A program made the position numbers and the translations under genes. The notes below the pieces were generated by a model, which was not told the DNA's origin, did no database searches, and was given only the letters and a program-made list of their open reading frames with translations. Below, piece by piece: positions 54,912 to 64,000 of a stretch of DNA of 64,000 nucleotides (positions within the stretch are counted from its first letter, which is position 1; each line of letters starts with the position of its first letter). Source of the DNA: Sporothrix humicola (taxonomy: Eukaryota; Ascomycota; Sordariomycetes; Ophiostomatales; Ophiostomataceae); NCBI GenBank assembly GCA_021396245.1, contig WNYE01000001.1, positions 620,001 to 684,000 of the forward strand, written 5' to 3'.

Positions 54912-56054
54912 TCAGCCCTCAAGATCCTTGTGCCACGCTCCCCAGCACGACCGCTTTGAATTATTGCACAGGGCAATGCCGCACGCACTGCACCCCGTAG
55001 TGACTTTGTACTGCTGAACATTGCCTTCTCTCGTCGGCTGCGGCTGGCCGCCGGCCTTGGCCTTGTTCAGCTTCTTGGACGAACAAAAGACACAGTAGCC
55101 GCGTTTTGCGAGTCGAACTTTTTTGTGAGGCTGCTGCAGAGTATCGCTCGTGGCCGTGCCTCGCGTGCGGAGGAGAGTGACGTGCAGCCGGAAGCGGTCG
55201 ACGAGCTGCGCGTACAGCTCCTCGCGAAATTTGGGCTTGGAGTCGACCTTGGTGGGCGCTGACCAGTCTCGGCGTTGCACGAAAAAGGTGTTGGTGAGGG
55301 CAATGTCAAAGAAGAAGAAAAAGGCAAACGTCGGTATCTTTCCGTGGCACTTTTTTATCCTCTGGGGCTGAAACTGAGCGCGGAGCTGGTCTCCGATATC
55401 CATGATGCCATTGAGTTTGCCTTTTTTAGTGTAGGCACCAACAAACAGAGGTATCTCCAGAGTCTGAGTGGGTTCCGGTGAGGTAAGTGTCCCTGAACTT
55501 GTGCCCGTTGTATTATTATCTGATCCTCCGTCTGTCGATGTCGATGGTTTGGTAGAGGAAATCCAACTTTTGATACCGTCATAAACAGGCAGTATGTTGT
55601 CTGTCACATCCCATGTAGAGAAACGCCGGTAAATCCTCAAAAATCGATCTCTTGTCATCGGTTTCCTGATAGGATGTATGGCTCTATGTGTCGATGTCTC
55701 CCAGTAGTCCTGGATGGAAGGCGCTATGCAACAAGACATGTAGAGCAACATGCCGAAAAACAAGAATATTTCTTCTCTGAACGTCGGGTGCCAGTATTCC
55801 CGCCGGTCTTCGTTGAGATATCGCACCCACTCGTCGACTAGTCTTTCGGGACAAAAGAAGATGAAAAGATCGGCCAAATTGTCGGGCAACCCAGACGAGC
55901 TTTCGTGGTCAAACGGGACAAGCTGAAGGTCCTCCAAAGGAGACTGGTCCTCGTCCTCTGGTGGCGACTGATGAGCTGAAACTGAGGCCTTTTTAGATGC
56001 AGGAGCCTCCTGTGCCTCTTCTGAGGTGGGCTTCTTTCGCTTTCGTTCAGCCAT
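54912..56054 (-). CDS. PiggyBac transposase-derived protein, internally deleted
   Basis: An intact 380-aa frame from the ATG at 56054. Residues 1-55 are a charged, disordered leader. About 58-160 match the N-terminal part of piggyBac-type transposases (DDE_Tnp_1_7): VDEWVRYLN, WHPTFREEIFLFFGMLLYM, SIQDYW, MTRDRFLRIYRRFSTWD. Then, instead of the catalytic core, there is a Ser/Thr/Gly-rich linker (about 172-200), followed by the late core motif GIMDIGDQLRAQF and FFFFDIALTNTFF. The C-terminus (about 322-378) has the Cys/His-rich finger typical of piggyBac: YCVFC, CSACGIALC, then SCWGAWH. The region that should carry the first two catalytic Asp is absent; only the third (in MDIGD) remains. Transposition activity is therefore unlikely. 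It may be a domesticated DNA- or chromatin-binding gene or a decaying copy. I found no terminal inverted repeats flanked by TTAA. Confidence 0.8.
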   Translation of the reverse strand: MAERKRKKPTSEEAQEAPASKKASVSAHQSPPEDEDQSPLEDLQLVPFDHESSSGLPDNLADLFIFFCPERLVDEWVRYLNEDRREYWHPTFREEIFLFFGMLLYMSCCIAPSIQDYWETSTHRAIHPIRKPMTRDRFLRIYRRFSTWDVTDNILPVYDGIKSWISSTKPSTSTDGGSDNNTTGTSSGTLTSPEPTQTLEIPLFVGAYTKKGKLNGIMDIGDQLRAQFQPQRIKKCHGKIPTFAFFFFFDIALTNTFFVQRRDWSAPTKVDSKPKFREELYAQLVDRFRLHVTLLRTRGTATSDTLQQPHKKVRLAKRGYCVFCSSKKLNKAKAGGQPQPTREGNVQQYKVTTGCSACGIALCNNSKRSCWGAWHKDLEG

Positions 56055-57147
56055 GGTGATGCAGGTGGGTGGTCACCAGATGTTGCAATAATGTGGTTTC
56101 GATGTTGATGTTGAGATGCTTTGGACGACTTTAATGGAAAACGCGTCCAACGCGGTTTGGGCCCACTTTTATGTTTGTTCCGTCACAGTGGTTCAGCCAG
56201 ATCGACAGGGCAGCTTCGATGCCAAGACTTTTGGACGACTGCAAGTGAATAGGTACTGTTGACGTCAAAGTGCACCAGATTCAAGAACAGACACAGTGAA
56301 GTAGTATTTGACAATTGTATTTGCTTTCTTGGCTACCCATTAGGTGTGTTTCTGCAGGTAAACACTCAGGCTGAAAGTTAAAGGCAGCAAGGCAGTAAGA
56401 CAGAAGAGCAAAAAGGCAAGACAGGACAAGAAGCCGCTCAACCTAAAGCTAAAGAGACCGAAAAAGTAAAGAGACTGGAAAAGTAAACGAACAAATGCCA
56501 AAGAACACCCAAAGCTATCTGCCGCCTTTCCTTTTTTGTGGTTTGTAAATGCAAGACGGGAGAGAAAAGTGAGAAAATGAATAAATGTGAGGAGAAGAAG
56601 AAAGAAGGGAAAGAGAGAAGATAAAAAAGAGACAAAAACTAAAAGCAAAAAGCAAAAAGCAAAAAGCAACCAGTGTGATCCCGCCGCCCCGTATCTTGCG
56701 TTAAAAAGAGAGAGAAAAAGAGTAAACAGAAAACAGTATAAGGACCAACACCATATTTAGACAATGTGCGTAAAGCATAAACAATAACAAGATAACAAAC
56801 CAGTCCAGGATAAGATCCTCGGACGGAACCAACAACAGGAAAGGCAAACCACAAGAAAAGCAAAAAAGGACAAAAACACACCAAACAAGTTGCCGTTGGG
56901 GGTATTAAAACGACCAGAGGTAGAAACTAGAAGAGCAATAAAACAAAACCACAAAACCAATAGAGTGATAATAGTAACAGGCGTAAGAATATACAGAAAG
57001 ATGTGGGGGAGAGTTCGGTAGAGAGGGCTGTCTTAGCAATTGGCAGTAGGGACCAACGCAAGCTGATGCCCAGAGAGTAAGTGTGGAAGGACGGACGAAA
57101 AGAAGGTAGAATGTCAAATGACACCAGACGTGCGCCAGACAGGTGCT
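56055..57147. other. Intergenic region between piggyBac-derived gene and Spt20 tail
   Basis: Non-coding. The plus strand is purine-rich from about 56340 to 57110, including AAAGC repeats at 56639-56668. It probably contains the piggyBac-derived promoter (left) and the 3' untranslated region of the Spt20 locus (right). Confidence 0.55.
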
Positions 57148-58116
57148 TTAGTAAGTATTGTTGGGCTCGCGATGGCCGACATCGACCATGTCGACGTCGT
57201 CGCTTTCGCCTTCGGCGTCTGCTTCGGAGTTGTCGTTGCAGTCGAGGTCGGGGTTGGCGGGAGGGCAGGGCAGTGCTGGAGAAGGAGAAAATGCGGCCTG
57301 GCTATCCTCACCCTTAAAAGGGACGGGGCTATATTCGCCTTGGTATTGCTGCTGGCCCCTGACCCACTGCGATGCATACGGATTGAACCGGGGCGGTGCC
57401 GATGAATAGCATGCTTGTTCTTGCCGCGGTTGCGTCGGGGTCTGCCGATTAAGCTGCGATGGCTGTGATGGCTGCGACGGCTGCGACGGCTGCGATAGAG
57501 CGTTCGGGTTCGAATTCAAGGTCTGCATGCCAGAAGTCCAGGGTGCTCCGTAATTCTGGTACTGGCCCAGGCCCAGAGCTGACACGCTTTCTGCCTTGAC
57601 GGTATTGTTGGCAGTGCCAGCATCGTCGACACCGCCAGCACCGCCAACGGCGCCAACACCTTCATTGGCGATGAGAGCAACGCCCGTTCCGTCAGCAAAC
57701 AGGTCCGGCACCACCATACTGTGTGAGAGCATATCTTGAAAGCTTTCCGGTGCCGGTGCTATTGCCTTTGCCTTTGACTTTTTCTGCGGAGTATCGACAA
57801 AAGGATCTTCCAAGTCTGGCTGCTGGAAGGGCCGGGGTTGTAGTTGTTGCTGCAAGGTCGGTCCCGACAAGGCCTTGATAGGGCTTGATTCTTCGTTCTT
57901 GGGCACAATTCGCGGCCCCGGAGAAACGTGCGCATTCGTCGCCGGCCTTGGCTGCAGTGTTCGTAGTCTCGCCTGCAGATTCGTCTGCGGTTTCGTCTCC
58001 GATTCAGGTTCCGCTTCGTCCTTCATTTCGACTTCAGGCTGTTGTGAGGATAAGGGAGTGGGTGTGTTGATTCGTGAGCCACTGGCGTTGGTGGCCGCCT
58101 TGGGGGAAGTAGCACC
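57148..58116 (-). CDS. Open-frame continuation of Spt20 beyond an internal TAG
   Basis: 322 sense codons follow the Spt20 TAG (58119-58117) in the same frame with no gap, ending at the TAA at 57148. Composition is protein-like: TSPKAATNASGSRINTPTP, then an acidic Glu-rich patch, basic and Gln-rich segments, a QPSQPSQPSQ repeat (about 57466-57505) and an acidic end (EADAEGESDDVDMVDV). The first ATG inside is at 58026, only 90 nt past the stop, so an independent gene would have almost no promoter. More likely it is the original C-terminus of Spt20, reached by readthrough, by removal of a very short intron, or lost through a nonsense mutation or sequencing error. No domain is recognised. Confidence 0.6.
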   Translation of the reverse strand, partial: GATSPKAATNASGSRINTPTPLSSQQPEVEMKDEAEPESETKPQTNLQARLRTLQPRPATNAHVSPGPRIVPKNEESSPIKALSGPTLQQQLQPRPFQQPDLEDPFVDTPQKKSKAKAIAPAPESFQDMLSHSMVVPDLFADGTGVALIANEGVGAVGGAGGVDDAGTANNTVKAESVSALGLGQYQNYGAPWTSGMQTLNSNPNALSQPSQPSQPSQPSQLNRQTPTQPRQEQACYSSAPPRFNPYASQWVRGQQQYQGEYSPVPFKGEDSQAAFSPSPALPCPPANPDLDCNDNSEADAEGESDDVDMVDVGHREPNNTY

Positions 58117-61100
58117 CTACTGCTGCATCCCCTGAGGCATCATGCCGCCCAGGCCGTTCATGTTCTGGTTCATCCCCGCCTGGTTCATTCCCTGCGGAAG
58201 GCCCTGAACCATTCCTTGGGGCAGACCCTGCATGCCCTGCGGCAGGCCTTGGCCCAGGCCTTGTGGCATGCCCTGAGGCATTCCTTGAGGCATCCCCTGC
58301 GGCATACCTTGCGGCATTCCCTGGGGCATCCCCTGCATGCCCGCCTGCATCTGCTGCTGCTGCTGGGCTTGCTGCTGTGCATGCTGCGCCTGCATGGCCG
58401 CAGCCACTTGCTGACGCCGCTGGTTCAGCAGTTGGGCCACGGTCTGCTGCGCCTGCTGCAGACACATCTTCTGGAAGGCCGCCATCTCCTCGGGCGGGAT
58501 GTTCTTGTCGCCGCCATAGCGCTGCGCCAGCGCGCCAATGTTGCTATTGTAGATGCGCTGGCGCTGCTGCAGCACCATGTTGGCCTGCTGCGTCTGGCCC
58601 TGCTGGTTCCGTTGCTGCTGGAGCTGCTGCATCTGGTTGAGCTGCTGCGGCGTCAGGTTCATGCCGTTGGCCTGGGCCATGGTCAGGTTCTGGCCCGCCT
58701 GTCCGCCATTGAGCGCCATCTGCCTCTGCAGCAGGGCGTTCATCTGGTTCTGTTGCTGCTGCTGCTGCTGGGCCTGAGCCTGAGCCTGTGCCTGCGCCTG
58801 CTGCTGCTGGGCGGCCTGCTGTTGCTGGGCCTGAGCCTGCTGCTGTTGGGCCTGTGCCTGCTGCTGCTGCACTTGCTGTGCGGCCTGCGCCTGCTGTTGC
58901 TGCTGGAACTGCAGTTGCTGCTGCTGGAAGATCTGCCGCTGGAGCTGCTGCTGCTGTTGCGGGTTCAGGCCGTGCTGCTGCGCTTGTTGCTGCGCCGCCT
59001 GTTGAGCCATCATCTGCATAACCATAACCTGCTGCTGCTGCGGCGTGTTGCCCTGGGCGCCAGCCGCGGCGCGCATCTGCATCTGCGCGGCCATACGCTG
59101 TTGATTAAGGAACTGCGCCTGTTGCTGTGGTGTGGCCATGCCGTTCTGGATGGCCTGCTGCATGCGCTGCTGCGCCTGGAGCCGCTGTGCCGCCGCGACC
59201 TGGTTGTTGGCCATCTGCGGTGTGCCCATGCCGGCCGCGTTCATGTTCTGCTGCAACAGGAACTGGGCTTGCTGCGGCGTCATCATGTTCTGAGCCGGGC
59301 TGCCCTGGGCAGCCATGCGGGGCGTAGCCATCTGCTGCGGCCGGTTGACGGGCGTGGCGACTTGCTGCTGCATGTTAGGCGTAGCATTGGGCATACGCGG
59401 CGTGTTGGACGGGTGGCTCTGCTGGCTGCCACGGGCGGACATGGTGACAGACATCGGCGCGGCCATGGGTGCGTGGCTCTGGGCGACGGAGGGAGGGCGG
59501 GGCGGGCTGCCGGCGATGCTCGAAGCCGATGCTTGCATGGGGACCGTGCCCACCATGGGCGACGACATGTTCTGCGGCGTGCCGTTGCGCGGGATCGGCG
59601 ACGAAGCAGCCCCCGTTGCCTGTTGGGCGGCCATATGCTGCATGCGGGCTTGGAACTGGGCGGCTTGCTGAGGAGTCATACCGTTGGGGAAACCGTTGAC
59701 CATGCCGTTCTGGGCGGCCTTTTGGGCAGCGGCGGCGTTCTGCTGGCCAGGAGTCTGGGGTTGGTTCTGCATACCCTGGGCCTGTGCCTGGGCCTGGGCT
59801 GCACGGGCGGCCTGAGCCTGAGCCTGAGCCTGAGCTTGAGCTTGAGCCTGGGCCGCCTGGGCCTGCTGCGCTTGTGCTGCCTGTTGTGCCTGAGCCTGGG
59901 CTTGCTGGTTCTGCTGAGCCTGTTGTGCCTGCTGAGCTTGCTGGGCCTGTTGGGCTTTGGCTGCTTGCTGAGCGGCCGCCTTCCTCCGTTGGGCCTCGGC
60001 GCGCTGGGCTTGTTGCTCGCGGGCCTGCTGTTCGCGCTGCGCCTGCTGTTGAGCCTGGGCTGCCGCCTGAGCAGCCTGCTGCTGCCGTATCCGCTCCTGC
60101 TCGCGCTGCTCCTTGAGCTGCTGTTCCTGCTTGGCGACCATCTCTGCGCGCTGGATCGCCAGCTGGCGCTCCTTTTCGATCTGCTTGGCCTTTTCAATCT
60201 CCTTGCGCTCTTGGTGCTCACGCTTGATCTGCTCAATGAGCTTGAAGCGCTCGAAGCGGGGCTCAAAGGCAGTACCACCACTCTGAAGGTCGCCATCACC
60301 ACCCGTAGCCACGTCCTGGTTGCCCGAGGCACCCGCACCAAGGCGCTCGTCCTCGGCCAACATGTAGCGTTCTTGGGTGGCCGTGAATGCTTCGTAGGCC
60401 GCCATTTCGGCGACGGTCTGCTTTCTTCTCTTGGGCTGTGGCAGGGCGGCCTCGTGGTCGGGATGAGCCTGCTCTTCGAGCTTGCGGCGCATGCCGGCGG
60501 CTGTCGCGACGGGCTCCAGGTCGAGCTCGGGGTAGTTGGCAAGCAGAACTTCGGCCTCGAATTCGGGAATGTTGGAGCTGTCGAGCTGCATCTGTTCGCG
60601 CTTGGGCTTCTTGGCAGCGGATGTGGAGGTCATCGGTGTTGGTGGCGGGATGTAGGTCATGCCGTTTGCGTCACGAGTCTCGACGGCGTCGCGGGGCGTG
60701 TTGGCCAAAAGGGCGATGTCGGCGTGCACGCTTTCGGATGTTGGCTTGAGGACGACAGTGAAGATTTTGGGCTTTGGTGGTGCCTGGGTCTTTGCAGTCT
60801 CGGGCAGGCCATTTGACCCTGAGACGGCAGTGTCCTTATCCTTCTCCTTGGCATCGGCAGCCGAGTCGCCGCCAGGCGTCTTCTCCTTGGATTTTCTGTC
60901 GGCCGGGCTAGCGGCGTTCTTGTCTTCGGAGACGATGCTGTCCTTGGGATAGGGAGCAAAACCAGACGGCGTGACGTAAGGGTCGTAGTTGTGGATGGAG
61001 GAGGGGGTCGAGTTGTTCTTGGGCTGCGCTGGGCGGGCGGCGTCTTTTGACTGCGCGACGGACTTGTGGTCGTGTACCTGGACGATTAAGCATCCCTCAT

Positions 61101-61754
61101 AAAAGGGAACGCCTGCACGGACAAACTCGCCGACAAGGTCGTGGGGGACAGTCTTCATCTTGACATGCTCCAGGAAGATGCGCATGGGCGATTTGTAGGG
61201 GAAAATGCCATCTTGCTGGTCGAAGCGAAAGTGTGCCGCGTACAAGTGGACAACGAGAGACGGGGGGTTGTGGCGGTATTTTTTGAGGATGTAGCGGTCG
61301 GTGATGACTGTGGGTTAAACTGTTAGTAAATGAAAAGACAGGACAAGCGAGAGATGGCCATTGGCAGCCACAGGAGTGGACAGGACGGCATACCATATGG
61401 CCGGCCTTCAGCAGCGGCTGCAGGGTTAACCTTGGGGCCGGTCAGTTGCAGCGTGCCGTTGGCCTTGGTGTCGCTGCCGGCGCCCGTGCCATTAGTCTGG
61501 GCAGGGGGCATGCGTGGCGGCCGACTTGGTGGCCGAACGGGCGTGACTGTGATGCCGTTCGGGCCGGATGTGGATGATGCGCCGCTGAACGCGACCGACT
61601 TGCCGGTTGCTGGCGGCTTCTTGTTTGTGAGGGATGGCGATGGCGATGACCGGGCGGCGTTGGCGCCGTTGGTCTGGACGCCGGCCGGTGTTGGCCGTTT
61701 CGCCTTGGTCGGGATTGTCGGTGGAGGCACGGCGGTCACTGATATGGGCGCCAT
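58117..61754 (-). CDS. spt20: SAGA complex subunit Spt20 (two exons)
   Basis: Exons are 61754-61394 and 61307-58117, 1183 aa to the TAG. The 86-nt intron (donor GTATGC, acceptor CACAG) joins in frame. Spt20 is a structural subunit of the nuclear SAGA histone acetyltransferase/coactivator. Residues 1-120 are Pro/Ala/Thr-rich and disordered. The Spt20 domain is clear from about 121: VITDRYILKKYRHNPPSL, HFRFDQQDGIFPYKSPMR, IPHDL-like TVPHDLVGEFVRAGV, YEGCLIVQVHDHK, then KIFTVVLKPT and EVLLANYPELDLEP. From about 430 a very long Gln/Ala tract follows, with coiled-coil RE/Q segments, poly-Gln, and MPQG tetrapeptide repeats just before the stop. The stop is followed by a long open frame (separate entry), so this C-terminus may not be the real one. 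Confidence 0.9.
58240..58345 (-). repeat. In-frame 12-bp repeat encoding MPQG, six or more copies
   Basis: A 12-nt unit encodes Met-Pro-Gln-Gly, repeated six times in register, then degenerates (GLGQGLPQGM). It lies about 120 bp upstream of the internal TAG of Spt20. Confidence 0.85.
61308..61393 (-). other. Intron of spt20
   Basis: This is an 86-nt GT-AG intron (GTATGC to CCACAG on the minus strand). It splits a Val codon just before the Spt20 domain. Confidence 0.85.
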
Positions 61755-63765
61755 GATTGCGACGGCCGCGAGGCGCGGTGAGGATGAGATGTGTGATCGA
61801 TGCCGATGGTGTTGGAGGGTGAATCGCGCGATGCGATGGGGGGTGAGATGATGCGACCGATGATGGAAGCAGGAGAGATGTGATACGTGATTGCGAGAAC
61901 CGCGCAAAAAGGGATCTCAACCACTCCCAGAAGCCTCCTCAGATCTTAGACAAATAAACTGGCCCGACAATTGGCATTCATTTGTTCAAGATGGTCGAAT
62001 TGTGATGGCAATACGTCTCGATGGATGGCGTCGTGGTTGTGGGTGCTGTGTTGGATGCGCCCGTTGACGCGGTACAGGAAAAGAGACAGGGGGTGAATCT
62101 AGGCGGGATAACGAGCGGCGGGCTGTAGACACAGTCGGACAGGCACCGGAACAGCCGATGGCCGGCAAAAAAGCACAGAATCGACACTACAGCCAGCACA
62201 GCTCGCCAGCAGGTCGACAGAATTGATGTAAAACAATGTTCCGGCGATGGTATCGATGATGGATATCGCTGTAGAGCACCTGATCCGGATCGATGGATGG
62301 TGACAAATAGGGACAGGGAGGTCGTTTTCCGGGTCGATTTGACGGCGAGAATAGGGGGCCTGTGAGGTGCTGCACGGCGAATCCGTGGTCGTCAGGGGAT
62401 AGCCGCGACTCTGACGAGCAGAAATTAGCGATTTTGGGGTCGAAATCGATGGCGGCGATGGCGATGGCGATGGTCGTTGATGCCGGAATCTGGGCGCGTC
62501 GTCGGTCTGGAGAAGGTGTGGGGTTGAGGCCGAGGGCGATACACCACATGGGCATGGTAAAATTCGCGAAACGGCTAGGGCGATGCGCGTTCAAGCCCCT
62601 GTGGCTGGTGTGTCACGTGATTGTGTGGGAGACGTGACTGTGCAAGAGGTATACCGGTCGTTCTTGCCTAGCTTTTGCAGAGACTTGAGGTGATGTCATA
62701 TTAGTTGGATGAAAAGATGCAAGAGCCTTTTTACTTGTCTTTTTTTACAAATCGCGCTTCTAGATACCAATGACCTGTCATATATATGAACCAAAGATGA
62801 AGTTCTCGAGGTCTGTACCACGTTGTCAAGAGTGGGTCCAGCTGAGTTCACAACAGATGAACAGCAAGGCTCCACTTGACAACATCGAATTTGGAGTCCT
62901 AAACCATCGACTCCATATCGATATCTCTTGTATCGGTATTTCGTGCTTACGATAAACCGAATATAGGGCAAGTCTGGAAAATAAAATTCAATAAAGACTA
63001 TCATGTAAACCTAAACATACAATAAGTCATCGAGATGAAGCTGCTTCACGCATCTTCACTCAAAAAAGAAAGAATAAAAAAACAGCCAACGACTTAAAAA
63101 GAAAGGTACGAAAAGAAAAAGAAAGCAAAAGGGCAGGCTCACGCCATGGCCCTTTTGTACACTGAAATTGGAGACATTCTATCGAGTTCCAGGCCGTTAC
63201 CTCCCGTTTTCCCGTTCCCTTTTTTGCCCGGTTCCAGTACCATTGCCCATCCCATTGTCCTTTTTGGTGGTCCCTCCCTGTATAAAATCCCTTTTTTCCC
63301 AGTGTCCCGTCGTTCACACAAATGCAAAATGAAGACATAAGAAAAATAGGAAAGGTCGACATGCCAAGAGAGAGAGGTAGAGACAGAAAGAGAAAGAAGA
63401 ATGAGGAGTTTGAGGAGAAAAGTGAGAAAAGTCGTGGGTCATAGGTCCGAGAGACAGAAAGAAATCTAGTTGAGAAGCCGAAAGGAAATACACGAAAAGC
63501 CAGACAGATGGAAACACACCGGAATAAAAATAACATGAAAGAAGAAGAATGAACATGAAAAGATGAAGAAAGTCAAGAAAAAAAAATAGAAAAAGAAAAC
63601 GCCTGAAATATGCTACAAAGGGGTATGGTGACGGCAAATGGTATAAAAATCCAAATACGCCTTCAGAAAGAATAAAATGAAGGCATGAAAAGAGAAAGAA
63701 GAAAGGAGAAAATGAAAGGTAGAAGATGCGAAGAGGGGAAGGGGAATGTTGGGTCGGCCGTCCCA
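61755..63765. other. Intergenic region upstream of spt20
   Basis: No supported gene. The part near 61755-62640 is GC-rich with GGCGATG repeats at about 62450-62474 and is the likely Spt20 promoter and leader. The part from 63050 to 63720 is purine-rich on the plus strand and is the probable 3' region of the gene at the right edge. Confidence 0.55.
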
Positions 63766-64000
63766 TCACTCGCTGACATCGCCTGCATCGTCCCAGTCGT
63801 CAAGGTCAAGGTCGCCATCCACATTACGGAGCTGCCATGCAAGACCCATCTCGGACCGCACCTCGCGCTGGATCTGCGTCAGGTACCGCTGCAGAGACTT
63901 GAGGCCGTGCATGAAACCACGGTCGACATCTGAAGGATGCTGCGGTGGGCAGGGCCGATCCTTGGCCATATCAGCCTCGGTCACGCTGTTGGCAAAGTCG
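63766..64000 (-). CDS. 3' end of an unidentified gene (partial, runs off the window)
   Basis: The minus-strand frame is open from the window edge to the stop at 63766, about 77 codons. The visible C-terminus has a possible helix (GFMHGLKSLQRYLTQIQREV) and an acidic end (DLDLDDWDDAGDVSE). The frame has no start here and I do not recognise the family. The acidic tail and even codon use make it likely to be real. Confidence 0.55.
   Translation of the reverse strand, partial: DFANSVTEADMAKDRPCPPQHPSDVDRGFMHGLKSLQRYLTQIQREVRSEMGLAWQLRNVDGDLDLDDWDDAGDVSE

Noticed and set aside
54500..56400. Complete piggyBac transposon with TTAA-flanked inverted repeats
   Set aside because: TTAA occurs near 54540 and 56376, but I found no matching inverted repeats next to them.
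58216..60816. 866-codon plus-strand Leu/His-rich frame opposite spt20
   Set aside because: It is the antisense of the Gln/Ala-rich spt20 exon, where CAG/CTG repeats leave the reverse frame open. The Spt20 domain is on the minus strand.
1..64000. Biosynthetic gene cluster, CRISPR array or viral insertion
   Set aside because: No polyketide, peptide-synthetase or terpene enzymes, no spaced direct-repeat array, and no viral hallmark proteins are visible.

Overview
This window reads as nuclear DNA of a filamentous ascomycete (Pezizomycotina, probably Sordariomycetes; I cannot go lower). The evidence is short GT-AG introns of about 40-90 nt, pyrimidine-rich leaders before ATGs, wide gene spacing, and typical fungal families: Zn2Cys6 regulator, SAGA subunit Spt20, Ser/Thr-rich cupredoxin, adenine deaminase and glutamate decarboxylase. 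I found no bacterial, viral or organellar signature, no rRNA or tRNA and no CRISPR array.

Layout. (1) 0.07-5.5 kb: four consecutive plus-strand genes for unrecognised, highly charged, mostly disordered proteins (300, 307, 340 and 234 aa) separated by AT-rich gaps; three have a TATA-like box. (2) 5.5-14.8 kb: a secreted, probably GPI-anchored cupredoxin; convergent to it a membrane-anchored cytochrome b5/MAPR-type protein; divergent from that a 966-aa coiled-coil protein. (3) 14.8-37.8 kb: about 23 kb without a convincing gene, rich in 10-11 bp minisatellites, strand-asymmetric purine/pyrimidine tracts and a repeated 9-mer, TACTCCGTA. (4) 37.8-50.7 kb: a 1319-aa Zn2Cys6 regulator with a His-rich N-terminus, adenine deaminase, an HSL-type alpha/beta hydrolase, and glutamate decarboxylase. 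(5) 50.7-56.1 kb: about 4 kb of non-coding DNA, then a piggyBac-derived ORF missing most of its catalytic core. (6) 57.1-61.8 kb: Spt20, whose frame is interrupted by one TAG and then stays open for 322 further codons. (7) The 3' end of an unidentified minus-strand gene runs off the right edge.

The recognised genes do not form a pathway or biosynthetic cluster. Adenine deaminase, glutamate decarboxylase and the hydrolase are housekeeping or metabolic; Spt20 and the zinc-cluster protein are transcriptional. The parts most worth a second look are the four-gene disordered-protein array, the gene desert with its 9-mer, the Spt20 internal stop, and the deleted piggyBac gene. All gene models come from reading the sequence by eye; splice sites are predictions.
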